DNA of 64,000 nt from CAZELM01 sp964512995 (GCA_964512995.1 CAZELM010000002.1:112314-176313); one strand, 5' to 3'. Shown: positions 37,710 through 47,771, numbered from the stretch's first letter. Notes: generated by a model not told the origin, from the letters alone. Numbers and translations are program-made.

Positions 37710-39458
37710 TCAGCCAATTCGTGGCATCTCTTGAGAAAACCACTTCAACTGCACATCCGAAAAGAGCCGATCTCGTTCTTCGCAATAATAGAGAAACTCT
37801 GACTCCTCCTCCATCAGTCGATTGCCTTCCAGACATCGTTCTGCAAGTGTCAATAATTTGCGACAGTTTTTTGCATGCTCAGAAAACCGCAACTCCGCAT
37901 AATCCGCAGCACTGATCGTTGAAATGAGGAATTGCCAGTCTGAAGCACACGCCAGCATGAGTTCTCGAAGTGCTTGACATAACAGACGCTCAATGAGCGG
38001 ATCAGGCTGCGGGGATGCATGGAAGCGAGCGGCCACATTCTCAAAATAATATTCCTGTTGATAAATTTTCCGCCACGTCCATTCCGTATCTTTATTGAGC
38101 CAGATGTAGTGAAACCCGCCCTGTCCCCACGATCCTTCCGGCAAATTAACAGCATATCTCGGACCAATGGTCTCCAACGCATCAGCACATGTGATGGAAG
38201 TGATTCCAATCTCATCCAGTTTCAGAAACAATTTTTGAAGAAAGCCTGGACCTTCGAACCACCAATGACCGAATAATTCTGCATCGTATGGTGCTGACAA
38301 TATCCCTGGCTCTCCAGTTTCAGTCCGGTATTGATCCAGAAGCTCTGCGATCAGACTCGCAAAATGCGTGGAATGAGCCTCCAGTGCGTCCACTGCTTCA
38401 TCGGGCAGATAGGCTTCCTTATCTCCCATATCCACGCCAGCACCTGTAACCCGCCAATATCGATGACCACCGGGATAATTCTTCTTATGAAAATCCAGGT
38501 AACGGGGATCACCGGGATACCCGATGTTACCACTCCATACCTGCTCCCCGGTCCGGGAATCCCGAGTGAAAAAAGCGATGTCACCAACGGTATCCTCAGT
38601 ACGTCCGATCCAATGAATGCGATAGGGAGACCGATCGGATATTTCTTCCCTGGGCTGATAGCTGCTCTCAAACTGCTTCCATAATTGCCGAAGCGCTTTG
38701 AACCGCGAAATATAAACACCCAGGTTCTTCCCGCCACGAAGGAGATGAGTATCCACGATAAAATATTTCAGTCCACATCGGTCCAGGATCTCCTCAACAC
38801 CCGCTCGCAATACGGGTTCATTCTCCCGGAACTCCCCAACCGGATGGATCCATTTATACGATGGCCGATACGCACACTCCGGCAACCATATCCCCGCTGG
38901 ATATCGACCAAACAACCGATGGTGCGTTTCTACCGCAGTCCGCACCTGCCCATAGACGTTCCAGTCTCTTCCAAGCAATGGGAAGTATCCATGTGTCGCA
39001 CCGCACGTAAAAATTTCTATCGCTCCCAATGTATCCAATTCACGGAAGGCATCGATGACATTACCTCCCAGATCATTTTCAAACTGATCACGAATGGTCT
39101 GATAGTGAGACAGCCACCGCAAGGCCTGCTTCCATGATTCCACACCGGTTTTTTTGAAAAGCTCGGCATCGACCTGAGCTGCTTCGATCTTTTGTTTCAG
39201 ATAGTTCCGGAATCCCTCCGTAAACTCCGGATCAGCCAACTGCTCACCTAACACTGGACTGATGTCAATCGAGAATGATGGCCGGATCCCCCTTGCCATG
39301 AGTTTCCGGGTCATCATGATCAGCGGGACATACGTTTCCGCAGCCGCTTCAAAAATCCAGTCCATTCCATGAGGCCATTTTCCATGAGATAGCACATATG
39401 GGAGATGCGCATGGAGAATTAAATTGAAATATCCCTTTGATTTCTTCACTGCCTCCAC
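37710..39458 (-). CDS. GH57 1,4-alpha-glucan branching enzyme-like protein
   Basis: 582 residues from GTG 39458, which has GAGGGG 6 bp upstream; the frame stays open to an ATG at 39668 without an SD. The GH57 barrel begins with KGYFNLILHAHLPYV (motif 1). The nucleophile Glu lies in GIWLPECAYRPSY (~191) and the acid/base Asp in SAPYDAELFGHWWFEGP (~393), matching the Glu and Asp of the Thermus branching enzyme. The C-terminal ~100 residues form the helical DUF1957-type tail. It should form alpha-1,6 branches in glycogen-like glucan in the cytoplasm. Starch and glycogen genes are otherwise absent from the window. It is first of the long minus-strand run. Confidence 0.88.
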   Translation of the reverse strand: MEAVKKSKGYFNLILHAHLPYVLSHGKWPHGMDWIFEAAAETYVPLIMMTRKLMARGIRPSFSIDISPVLGEQLADPEFTEGFRNYLKQKIEAAQVDAELFKKTGVESWKQALRWLSHYQTIRDQFENDLGGNVIDAFRELDTLGAIEIFTCGATHGYFPLLGRDWNVYGQVRTAVETHHRLFGRYPAGIWLPECAYRPSYKWIHPVGEFRENEPVLRAGVEEILDRCGLKYFIVDTHLLRGGKNLGVYISRFKALRQLWKQFESSYQPREEISDRSPYRIHWIGRTEDTVGDIAFFTRDSRTGEQVWSGNIGYPGDPRYLDFHKKNYPGGHRYWRVTGAGVDMGDKEAYLPDEAVDALEAHSTHFASLIAELLDQYRTETGEPGILSAPYDAELFGHWWFEGPGFLQKLFLKLDEIGITSITCADALETIGPRYAVNLPEGSWGQGGFHYIWLNKDTEWTWRKIYQQEYYFENVAARFHASPQPDPLIERLLCQALRELMLACASDWQFLISTISAADYAELRFSEHAKNCRKLLTLAERCLEGNRLMEEESEFLYYCEERDRLFSDVQLKWFSQEMPRIG

Positions 39459-39710
39459 TCCTGACCCCTCCCGGTTACGGCTGTTTACCAGTTTCAGCAC
39501 ACCATGCGTGATATTATTCCAGAGATAGCGCGTGTTCGAGCTTGCTATCTGATTTGGGTCTCGATACATAAAATCCATTCCATCCCTCAAAAGAATGGAG
39601 ATGGAATGATCTACACTTCCGGTGAGCATTGCATCAACCGCTGGTTTCGGCGGCAGACAATACCCCATTCTGTTACTATGACCGCCATTTGATAATCCAT
39701 TATCTCGAAG

Positions 39711-39733
39711 AGAAATGGATCAATCCATTTTTT
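39711..39733. terminator. Possible terminator downstream of the secreted hypothetical gene
   Basis: A perfect 8-bp stem AAATGGAT/ATCCATTT with a 2-base CA loop (39713-39730), followed by TTT on the plus strand. It lies 21 bp beyond the stop of the small secreted protein. AT-rich stem, so moderate strength. Confidence 0.4.
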
Positions 39734-39753
39734 AACGCATAAAATTCAAGATA

Positions 39754-40182
39754 CTATTGACCTGGTTCCGATGCTTTGATCCCCGGAATCCCTTTCATCC
39801 CTTCGACTTTTTCGGTGAGTTTGCAGAATGCTTTCAGCTTATCTGTTTTAAAGACCAGGGATAATCCAAAATCTCTTTGAATCATCTGGGATACCGGCAT
39901 TTCTTCCTTTTTTGTCTCACCTTCGAGTCGATAAACTTTCTGATTGGTGAGATCGACCCAGAAATCACCAAATTCTCCCGAGCTGATTTTCAGATGATTG
40001 CCCTCTTTGTCTCTATAAATTTTGCCTTTTGCATCATCCTTCCATCCACCATCTTCAATTCGATTTATTTTTAATTTGTTGGTAATATCTTTCCATTCTG
40101 GTTTGGTGGTCTCCTGAGCTGAAACAAAACTACTTGCCCACATTAATGAAATCAGCACTGAAGCGATCAAATAATTTTTCAT
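39754..40182 (-). CDS. Small secreted protein of unknown function
   Basis: 142 residues. A signal peptide (MKNYLIASVLISLMWASS, ends FVSAQE) is followed by ~120 charged residues with no recognised domain: WKDITNKLKINRIEDGGWKD, KGKIYRDKEGNHLKIS, and an EFGDFWVDLTNQKVYRLEGET segment. Exported to the periplasm or cell surface. A strong SD (AAGGAGGT) stands 5 bp before the ATG, and a good promoter lies upstream. It is a single gene set apart from the GH57 run. Unknown family. Confidence 0.75.
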   Translation of the reverse strand: MKNYLIASVLISLMWASSFVSAQETTKPEWKDITNKLKINRIEDGGWKDDAKGKIYRDKEGNHLKISSGEFGDFWVDLTNQKVYRLEGETKKEEMPVSQMIQRDFGLSLVFKTDKLKAFCKLTEKVEGMKGIPGIKASEPGQ

Positions 40183-40214
40183 AATACCTCCTTAATACAA
40201 ATTTTCTCGTATGC

Positions 40215-40243
40215 ACCCTAGCACATAAAGCCATCTTTGTCCA
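40215..40243 (-). promoter_or_regulatory. Promoter of the small secreted protein gene
   Basis: On the minus strand TGGACA (40238-40243) is followed after 17 bp by an extended -10 TGCTAGGGT (box 40215-40220), about 33 bp before the ATG. Confidence 0.45.
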
Positions 40244-40312
40244 GAGAGCTCAAAATCATTCCCCCATGCTGAGGGACTTGACACTAATCCCAGTTCCGAA
40301 TAATTCTCATTG

Positions 40313-41914
40313 ATGATGATTGCAGACCAACTTTTTGATTTAGCACCTGATAAATTTTACCGCTATTATTATGCTTGTAAACTTGCCGATGCCATCTGCC
40401 ATAACACAGACTCTAACCGCTTCATTGATCTGGGAGCCACGGAGGGCATTCTGCACCTGGCGTTCCCAGATCATTCCGTATTCCAGATGGATCTCCATAT
40501 CCTGCCATCATCAGGTGTTTCCGTACGAGGCGATGCACGTGCCATCCCATTTCCCGATCACATATTCGATATCGTTTTTGCATTGGATATCCTTGAGCAC
40601 ATCTCACCAACCACCCGCGTCAATGCCATACTCGAAGCAATTCGCATTACCCGCAAAGCAGCGATTTTTTCGTTTCCAGCCGATAACCCATTGAACTCCC
40701 GCACCGAAACACTGCTGAATCACATCGAAATCGCCCTGACCAACCGTGAAAATCCATTCCTTCAAGAACACTTCCTCAATGGACCAGTCGACCACACAGA
40801 AGCGGTCCGGATACTATCCGATCATTTTCCCTATGTTCGCACTTTCTGCAATTTTTCACACACCGGCTGGTTGCTCAGTCAGCTCATGGAAGCGGTATTA
40901 TCGATGCTTCCGCTTGCATTACCGCTCCAGAAAATATTCCGACGTCTCTACAATACCGATTCCGTCCATTGGCTCCCCCAAACGCCTGTTTACCGGCTGA
41001 TCCTTGTCGGAAGCCACAGCGAAATTCCATCTATTACTCCCGATACACCCGCTCCCGATTACCAGATCCTTTTCCCTGAAATCCTGAAGGCTGTTTCTGA
41101 GACCTATGCAACATTGCAGAATCTGGATCTCTATGCACGTAAAATGGAACAGGAAGTCGCTCAAAAGGAATCCTATATTCAAAAACTCCTCACCGAACTC
41201 AACGCGAATCAATCGAACCCCTTCCCAACAGATTCTGTTCCCTCCACTCAACAGAATCTCCATTTGATTACCGAAAAATTCACCCTTCTTGAAACCGCTT
41301 ACAAGAAGCTTGAGACTGCTCTGGAAGATCGCGATTCAGCGTTCATCCGGCTCGAATCCGCTTACCGGGATCTGCTGTCCAGTCATGACTCGGACAAACG
41401 GATTTACCAGGAGCTGAGCCTCGCTTACCAGCGGTTGGAATCAGAATACCGCGATTTGAAAGCCGGCCACCTGGAATTGGAGTCCAATTACCTGATCATC
41501 AGCAAATCATACCGGGAACTGGAAACAGAACATATCAGACTGGAATCCGGTTATCATGACCAGTACGACGCCTATCAGAAACTGGAGCAAGCGTATCTGG
41601 CTGCTCTCGACGATCTGAAACGAAACAAATCCGCTCTGGAAACACTTGAAACAGAATATAAAAAACTCGAATCCGCCTATCAGACACTGATCTGCCGGGA
41701 TCAACAGCGTGCCGGCGAAATCACGGATCTGACCCTGACACTCCAGACAATGAAAAACACTCTCCGTCAGTCGACAAATCTCGGAGACCGGCTTCAATCC
41801 GAAATGCGGATCATCGCCCAGCAGAAATCCAGGTACGAACATCGGATCCAGGACCTGGAGATCCAGATCATCGAGCTGCTGAACGGGAAATGGAATGAAA
41901 ACAGCCTAGAATAG
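40313..41914 (+). CDS. SAM-dependent methyltransferase with long tyrosine-rich coiled coil
   Basis: 533 residues. Residues ~1-250 form a class I methyltransferase: RFIDLGATEGILHLAFPD (motif I), VRGDARAIPFPDHIFDIVFA (motif II/III) and LDILEHISP (motif IV/V). Residues ~320-465 are a coiled coil of heptads with L-E-x-x-Y spacing, for example YRDLLSSHDSDKRIYQELS and YQKLEQAYLAALDDLK; Tyr recurs every seventh position. A low SD is seen; ATG 40313 and 40316 and TTG 40310 are possible starts. In glycan clusters such proteins methylate sugars or act as chain-length rulers. The next gene, a glycosyltransferase fusion, starts 9 bp later. Confidence 0.8.
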   Translation: MMIADQLFDLAPDKFYRYYYACKLADAICHNTDSNRFIDLGATEGILHLAFPDHSVFQMDLHILPSSGVSVRGDARAIPFPDHIFDIVFALDILEHISPTTRVNAILEAIRITRKAAIFSFPADNPLNSRTETLLNHIEIALTNRENPFLQEHFLNGPVDHTEAVRILSDHFPYVRTFCNFSHTGWLLSQLMEAVLSMLPLALPLQKIFRRLYNTDSVHWLPQTPVYRLILVGSHSEIPSITPDTPAPDYQILFPEILKAVSETYATLQNLDLYARKMEQEVAQKESYIQKLLTELNANQSNPFPTDSVPSTQQNLHLITEKFTLLETAYKKLETALEDRDSAFIRLESAYRDLLSSHDSDKRIYQELSLAYQRLESEYRDLKAGHLELESNYLIISKSYRELETEHIRLESGYHDQYDAYQKLEQAYLAALDDLKRNKSALETLETEYKKLESAYQTLICRDQQRAGEITDLTLTLQTMKNTLRQSTNLGDRLQSEMRIIAQQKSRYEHRIQDLEIQIIELLNGKWNENSLE

Positions 41915-41923
41915 GAACGCGTT

Positions 41924-44293
41924 ATGGCTCGACTGCTCGTATTTGGATTGTGCCCATTGCCTTTCGAAAACATGCAGAAAAATTTCGGACCCGGTATTCG
42001 GGCGTGGCAGTTCATACAACCCATATTGACCCCCTCCAATGAAATTCTCCTCATCGCCAACCGCATCCCGTTCATTTATCCGGATAACACACCACCGGAA
42101 GTGAAAACAACACGCCCTTCACTCACCACCATTCACGTCTCTGATCGTGTCTTTCATGATACCCAGCGGATCCAGGAACTCCATGATCGCTTTCATCCGG
42201 ATGCGATCTTGTGCGCCACAATTTTCGCATCGGTACCCGTTTGGCAGCTCCAGACATCCGCACCGGTATGGATCGATCTTTTCGGACATGTGATGGCAGA
42301 AGCCCAGGCCAAGGTATTCCGATATCAGGACGATCAGTATCTGGAGCATTTCCGGCATCATGAACTGGAAGCGTTGAACATCGGAGATGTCTTTTCAACG
42401 GTCTCCCAGGCACAAGGATACGCCACGATCGGCGAACTGGGATTGATCAATCGGTTGAATGCGTCGACAACCGGGTATGACTTCTGCCGGACCATTCCCT
42501 GTGCCATGGAGCCTGTTCCATACCAACACGACAAACATGTCTTCAGGGGAACAACCGTACCGGATGACGCGTTTGTTGTTTTGTGGAGTGGCGGATACAA
42601 CACCTGGACGGATGTCGATACGCTGATGGATGGACTCGAAATCGCCATGAGCCACAATCCCGATATCTGGTTCGTATCTACCGGAGGCCAGATCGACGGT
42701 CATGATGAGCGGACCTACCCGGAGTTTATCGAGCGTGTGAACCGATCGCCTCACTCCCACCGGTTTGTCATTCGGGGATGGGTACCCAAAGAAGATGTGC
42801 ATAACTATTATCTGGAATCAAACATCGGTATCAACATCGACCGTTTCATGTACGAAGGCATGTTCGGCTCCAAAAACAGAGTTTTAGATTGGATGCGAGC
42901 AGCGCTCCCTTGTCTGATCGGCGAGTTGTGTGAACTCTCGATTCAGATGCCAGCCCTGAAAATCGGCTACAGTTATCCACTCAACAATCCTGAGAAATTA
43001 GCGGAAAAACTGCTGCAACTGGCAGCTCATCCAGACGACGTTGCCGCAACCGGCCGCCGGGCACAGGCGTATGGATTCGAGCATCTGAGTTTTTCCGCCA
43101 CAACCCAGCCGTTTCAGGAATGGCTGACCCATCCGACGGCTGCACCGGATCACGCTCCCCGATCATCCCGAAACTCATTTTTCATACTCAAATCTGAAGC
43201 CCTCGACTACACTCAACGCCTGGAAAAGGAGTTCCATAATCATAAGACTCATATCCAGGAACTCGAGCAGTATGTTCACCATCTGGAACGTGAAATCCAG
43301 TCATTACAGAATCGGAACACTTCGTCTTCGCCCAATCACTCAATCCCGCCCACATATCCGCCATTCCCTCTATCCTCTCCAATACCACTCCTCCTGGAAA
43401 AACATCCGGTATCGGTCAGTGTCATTATCGTAACCTGGAACGGAATCCGGTATCTGAAGGAGTGTCTGGATTCTGTTGTCAACTGTGGCTACCCGGCGAT
43501 TCAATGTATTGTGGTGGACAATGGCTCCAGCGACGGCTCTGCGACGTTCATCCGCAGTTCCTATCCCCAGTTCAAACTCATCGTGAACAGCCGGAACCAG
43601 GGATTTCCCAGAGGTGTCAATCAGGGAATTCACGCAGCCACCGGCGATGTCATGGTGCTGCTGAATCAAGATGCGATCCTCCAGACCGGCGCGATTCAAT
43701 CCCTGATCATCGAACTGGAGAGAGAGCCGATGATCGCGATTGCCGGATGTAAAATCCTGAATCCGGATGCCCGGACGCTTCAGCATGCCGGCGGCATCCT
43801 TCATGATAATGGTCTGACGGATCATTATGGTGCCGGAGAGACCGATCAAGGTCAGTTCGATGAAGATCGGGATTGTGATTATGTGACGGGAGCAGCCTTC
43901 GCTTTCAAGTCAGCATTGATTCGTGAGATTGGATATTTTGATGAGCGATTTACGCCTGCCTATTTTGAGGAACTGGACTTTTGTGTTCGTGCCAGACGAA
44001 AAAATTATCGCATCCGATATGTTCATACCGCCAGAGTGCTCCATCACGAATCGACATCCACCGGGAAATTCAGCACCCGTTTCTATTATTTATATCACCG
44101 GAACCGGTTACTGTTCATGCTGAAGCATTTTCATACCCGGTATATTCTGACGGTATTCCGGCAGAAAGAACAACGCTGGATTCAGAACCATCTGCCTCCG
44201 GAACAGCTTCGCCCATTGGTCCAGGCGTATCTCCGACTGCTGCCCCGATTCGGATGGATTGTCATTCGGGATTCCATCCGGAGGTTTCTGTGA
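41924..44293 (+). CDS. Fusion glycosyltransferase: GT4-like N-terminal domain and GT2 C-terminal domain
   Basis: 789 residues. Residues ~1-400 form a GT-B-type enzyme with LWSGGYNTWTDVDTLMDGLE, RGWVPKEDVHNYYLESNIG, and a donor-binding motif FGSKNRVLDWMRAALP. A coiled-coil linker (~425-465) leads to a GT2 domain (~490-740) with VSVIIVTWNGIRYLKECLDS, IQCIVVDNGSSDGSATFI and the acidic LLNQDAILQ. The N-terminal half is paralogous to the next gene. A cytoplasmic enzyme that makes two successive transfers is likely. The stop codon overlaps the next start (GTGA). Confidence 0.9.
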   Translation: MARLLVFGLCPLPFENMQKNFGPGIRAWQFIQPILTPSNEILLIANRIPFIYPDNTPPEVKTTRPSLTTIHVSDRVFHDTQRIQELHDRFHPDAILCATIFASVPVWQLQTSAPVWIDLFGHVMAEAQAKVFRYQDDQYLEHFRHHELEALNIGDVFSTVSQAQGYATIGELGLINRLNASTTGYDFCRTIPCAMEPVPYQHDKHVFRGTTVPDDAFVVLWSGGYNTWTDVDTLMDGLEIAMSHNPDIWFVSTGGQIDGHDERTYPEFIERVNRSPHSHRFVIRGWVPKEDVHNYYLESNIGINIDRFMYEGMFGSKNRVLDWMRAALPCLIGELCELSIQMPALKIGYSYPLNNPEKLAEKLLQLAAHPDDVAATGRRAQAYGFEHLSFSATTQPFQEWLTHPTAAPDHAPRSSRNSFFILKSEALDYTQRLEKEFHNHKTHIQELEQYVHHLEREIQSLQNRNTSSSPNHSIPPTYPPFPLSSPIPLLLEKHPVSVSVIIVTWNGIRYLKECLDSVVNCGYPAIQCIVVDNGSSDGSATFIRSSYPQFKLIVNSRNQGFPRGVNQGIHAATGDVMVLLNQDAILQTGAIQSLIIELEREPMIAIAGCKILNPDARTLQHAGGILHDNGLTDHYGAGETDQGQFDEDRDCDYVTGAAFAFKSALIREIGYFDERFTPAYFEELDFCVRARRKNYRIRYVHTARVLHHESTSTGKFSTRFYYLYHRNRLLFMLKHFHTRYILTVFRQKEQRWIQNHLPPEQLRPLVQAYLRLLPRFGWIVIRDSIRRFL

Positions 44294-45702
44294 AAAAAGT
44301 ACTATTACTTGGCCTATGCCCGCTTCCGACAGAAAATGATACCTGCACGCTGGCTCCCGGAAAACGCACATGGCAGTTCGCCCGGTCACTGCTTGAAGAT
44401 GGGCATCGGGTTTGCATGGTCTGCAGCCGCCATCTTGCCTCCTATAAAAATGCTCAACTGAAAGATATCCAGGCGGAGGATCACGGCAACCTGATTTACT
44501 ACTCGACAACGCAGTCGGTTTTTGAGTCCGGAACATGGCTTCAGACCATCCACGACCGATTTGAACCGGACTGTATTGTCGGTGCGACAGTCTACCCGTC
44601 GTATATCGCCACACGTCTGAATACCGATAAACCTGTCTGGGCTGATCTGTTTGGACATATCATGGCTGAGGCACAAACAAAATCGTTTGTATTCAAAGAT
44701 AATTATTATCTTTCCAAATTGTGGAAGATGGAACGGACGATCCTGGATCGAGCGGATATCTTTTCCGTTGTTTCGACTCCGCAATCCTATGCAACGATCG
44801 GGGAACTGGGAACACGAGGCCGACTCAACAGCAGCACCACCGGATATTTTTTCGTCAGAATCATTCCCTGTTCCATCAATGACTCCATTGTGAACGCTCC
44901 AGCCAATCCCCACCCGGTATCGGAACCCATCCTTCGGAATATCCAGGTTCGCGATGATGATTTTGTCATATTATGGAGTGGCGGTTATAACACCTGGACC
45001 GATGTCAATACCCTTTTCAATGCATTGGAACGGATCTTCTCCATCAATCAAAAAATCAAATTTGTGTCAACGGGCGGCCAGATTGAAAGCCACGATGAGC
45101 TGACCTACCAGCATTTTCTGAACATGATCAATCATTCGCCATACCGCGATCATTTCATCATGAACGGATGGGTTCCTTTCAATGAAGTGCCCCGGTACTG
45201 GCAGGAAGCGGATGTCGGAATCAATATCGATCTGTTTTCATATGAAGCCATTCTGGGGAGCCGCAATCGGATTCTGGACTGGATGCAAGCCGGTCTGCCG
45301 GTCGTGACAACGGAACTGTGCGAGCTGTCCCAGATCATCCGCGAAAATAAGCTCGGATTTACGTTCAAACCCGAGAACATCGAGTCGCTGACCGCGTGCA
45401 TTCTGCATCTGGTTCAGCAACCGGAATTACTGCGTGAAACCGCAGAACGAGCGAAACAATATGTGTTTGATTGCCTGACCATCTCGCGAACCACAGAACC
45501 ACTCCGGGAATGGGTGTCTTCGCCCTGGGCCGCCCCAGACCGGCATCGTCAATCCGCTCTCGAAACCGATGACCTCGATCAGGCCCGTTTCCTGACCAGA
45601 CATTACTGGGCGTCAATCCGGAACCAAATCCGGTATAATGGGTTGGCAGGCACATTGAAATGGATACTCTCGAGATCTCCTTTTTTCTCACGCTTTTTAT
45701 AA
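44290..45702 (+). CDS. GT4-like glycosyltransferase, paralog of the preceding N-terminal domain
   Basis: 470 residues from GTG 44290, which has GGAGG 5 bp upstream; the frame is open back to 43981 but those codons overlap the preceding gene. The same modules appear as in the upstream fusion: PTENDTCTLAPGKRTWQFAR (against PFENMQKNFGPGIRAWQF), LWSGGYNTWTDVNTLFNALE, NGWVPFNEVPRYWQEADVG and LGSRNRILDWMQAGLPVV. No GT2 domain follows. Start and stop overlap the previous gene by 4 bp. Presumed cytoplasmic transfer in a surface-glycan path; donor and acceptor unknown. Confidence 0.9.
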   Translation: MKKVLLLGLCPLPTENDTCTLAPGKRTWQFARSLLEDGHRVCMVCSRHLASYKNAQLKDIQAEDHGNLIYYSTTQSVFESGTWLQTIHDRFEPDCIVGATVYPSYIATRLNTDKPVWADLFGHIMAEAQTKSFVFKDNYYLSKLWKMERTILDRADIFSVVSTPQSYATIGELGTRGRLNSSTTGYFFVRIIPCSINDSIVNAPANPHPVSEPILRNIQVRDDDFVILWSGGYNTWTDVNTLFNALERIFSINQKIKFVSTGGQIESHDELTYQHFLNMINHSPYRDHFIMNGWVPFNEVPRYWQEADVGINIDLFSYEAILGSRNRILDWMQAGLPVVTTELCELSQIIRENKLGFTFKPENIESLTACILHLVQQPELLRETAERAKQYVFDCLTISRTTEPLREWVSSPWAAPDRHRQSALETDDLDQARFLTRHYWASIRNQIRYNGLAGTLKWILSRSPFFSRFL

Positions 45703-45839
45703 CAGTGGCAGATTTGAACAGCGCCGGTTTCAGTTATACCGGGAGATTTACCCTTTCAAACCAGCCACAACAAGACAATTCAGACGTATTTGAAAAATAA
45801 CTCGCCCGTTTCACGATCAACGATGAATTCAACCACCAC

Positions 45840-47771
45840 TCATGGCGATATCTGACCTTTCAACTGCTGGAGTCTGGACTGGGCATGAGTCAGATACTTT
45901 TTCTCCGATGGAACGGAGCTGGCTGCCTGGATGTAATTTTCCCACGCACGCCCGGCATCCGGTTCTCCAGCCTGATCCAACGCATCCGCAAGTCCATAGA
46001 GCGCCTGAACGTGTACCGGATCGAGCTCCACTGCCTTCCTGTAGCTGGCGATAGCCTGATGCTGATCTCCGAGCAGTTGGTATACCTGGCCCAGATGCAG
46101 CCATCCCAGAAAATAATATGGTTGCGCCTCCACAGATTTCCTGAAGTACTGTTCCGCGTCTGTCAAGTTTCCGGATTCAACCGCAATCGTCCCCAGATTC
46201 GAATAGATCTCCTCCGAATCCGGAGCGAGGCGAAGCGCAGACTGCCACAACGCCACAGCACGGGTCTTGTTTCCCCGCTGATACGCCAGTTTACCCAGAT
46301 TGATCATGGCGGGAGCGGACTCCGGCATGATCTGCAACGCCGTCTGATATGCTGTTTCGGCTCCATCGAGATCACCCAATCGGGTCAGACTGGATCCCAG
46401 GTTGAAATACGATTGGGAGTGGGTGTAATGCGTCAATGGCAATGATTCAACGCCTACGGCCACCACTCCCAGAAAAATAAACAGCAGAAGAGAGACGAAT
46501 TTCCGCTGATTCAGCATCCGGGAACATTCACAAACCGCAGCGCCGGCAAACGGCCAGAGATATGCGACAACGGGCAAACGGTATCTGGAGTAGACATGAA
46601 ATGCCACTACAATCATGACATACGAGATCGTCCAGGCATACAGAAACCACAACTCCCGAAACCGCCTCAGACTGAACACCATTCCCAGGAGCCCCAGGGT
46701 TCCGACGATCATGAACGGGTATCGAGGGTATCGGATCCAGATGGAGTAACGCCGGTAAAAATCAAAATCATAGTTGTCCGGTATCTCAACGCGATTCCAG
46801 AACAATCCCAGTTTCCGTAACTGAAGACGGATTGCATCCCTTGGGTGTCCCTTGATCCATTCCCTGGCGCTGTTCCACCAGTATTGGCTGGCCTCGCTTG
46901 CGGTCAGCTTCCTGCCCAAGGCTCGTTCGGCTTCGCGATGAAAATCCGCTTCCTCATGTTCCGGCGTCATGCGAACGAGGGGCGGTCGTTTGGATGTACC
47001 ATCCGACCAGGGGCTGTTCCCCAGATAAAAGTTGGCACCTCCCTGAGCCGTGATCAGTACCCGTTCCCCGGCTACAAACCAGTTCCGCAATGCCATCGGA
47101 CCGATCACCAGCATCACTCCCAATCCGAACAGGACGCCTTTTTTCATCCAAACCAGGATGTTCCGGATCCCCGACTCCCAGATGATCCAGATTCCGATCA
47201 AGGGAAGTTGCAGCAGGACCGAACCCTGAATGCCTGCAGATAATCCCCCGGCCAATCCGATCAGGATCATCCGAAATCCATCGGTCTGTCGGTTTTCCCG
47301 AAAAATCAGATACAGGAGAACAACGGTGAAAAAGATGGTCCACGTCGTTTTCAGGATCAATCCGCTCTCAAAAATCAGAACCGGATACAGTGCCATCCCC
47401 AGACCGGCAATCCACCCAGCACCGGAACCGAACAACCGAGCCGCAATGCCAGTGACCAGACCAGCGGAAACGGAATCCGCGAGCATCTGCAGAATCCGCA
47501 CCACATCATACTGAACCCCTGTGATCCGATAGACACCCGCCAGGAAATAGGGATAAACGGGGGATTGAAAATAGACTTTGGCCGGGAGACCTGATCCAAA
47601 TGCAATGTCCTGAGCCATTTTGTCGTAGGAAAGGCTGTCGAGAACCAGCACATCGGCCACCGGATCGTTATGAAGGCTGATCAGGTGAAGGAAGCGAATC
47701 AGGAATGCACTGATGAAAACAATGACTGCCGCACGATGCTTCAGTCTGCTATGCCACCGATTGTCCATCAT
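45840..47771 (-). CDS. GT39/ArnT-like polytopic transferase with C-terminal TPR repeats
   Basis: 643 residues. The N-terminal part (~15-430) is a GT-C domain with about ten helices: FLIRFLHLISLHNDP, then DSLSYDKMAQDIAFGSGLP near the acceptor loop. A soluble segment (~430-465) leads to four to five TPR units (~465-625), for example LGDLDGAETAYQTALQIMPE. GAGGAG precedes the doubled ATG start. It sits opposite and close to the PLD-like gene. Predicted to move a sugar from a lipid carrier on the outer face; the TPR array is probably a periplasmic partner-binding module. The substrate is unknown. Confidence 0.85.
   Translation of the reverse strand: MMDNRWHSRLKHRAAVIVFISAFLIRFLHLISLHNDPVADVLVLDSLSYDKMAQDIAFGSGLPAKVYFQSPVYPYFLAGVYRITGVQYDVVRILQMLADSVSAGLVTGIAARLFGSGAGWIAGLGMALYPVLIFESGLILKTTWTIFFTVVLLYLIFRENRQTDGFRMILIGLAGGLSAGIQGSVLLQLPLIGIWIIWESGIRNILVWMKKGVLFGLGVMLVIGPMALRNWFVAGERVLITAQGGANFYLGNSPWSDGTSKRPPLVRMTPEHEEADFHREAERALGRKLTASEASQYWWNSAREWIKGHPRDAIRLQLRKLGLFWNRVEIPDNYDFDFYRRYSIWIRYPRYPFMIVGTLGLLGMVFSLRRFRELWFLYAWTISYVMIVVAFHVYSRYRLPVVAYLWPFAGAAVCECSRMLNQRKFVSLLLFIFLGVVAVGVESLPLTHYTHSQSYFNLGSSLTRLGDLDGAETAYQTALQIMPESAPAMINLGKLAYQRGNKTRAVALWQSALRLAPDSEEIYSNLGTIAVESGNLTDAEQYFRKSVEAQPYYFLGWLHLGQVYQLLGDQHQAIASYRKAVELDPVHVQALYGLADALDQAGEPDAGRAWENYIQAASSVPSEKKYLTHAQSRLQQLKGQISP

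Noticed and set aside
39459..39668. 70-residue N-terminal extension of the GH57 protein
   Set aside because: No SD at its ATG, and GH57 enzymes begin close to the HAHLPY motif; GTG 39458 has GAGGGG upstream.
43981..44289. N-terminal extension of the second GT4-like gene
   Set aside because: It overlaps the coding sequence of the preceding gene; GTG 44290 has an SD and a GTGA overlap.
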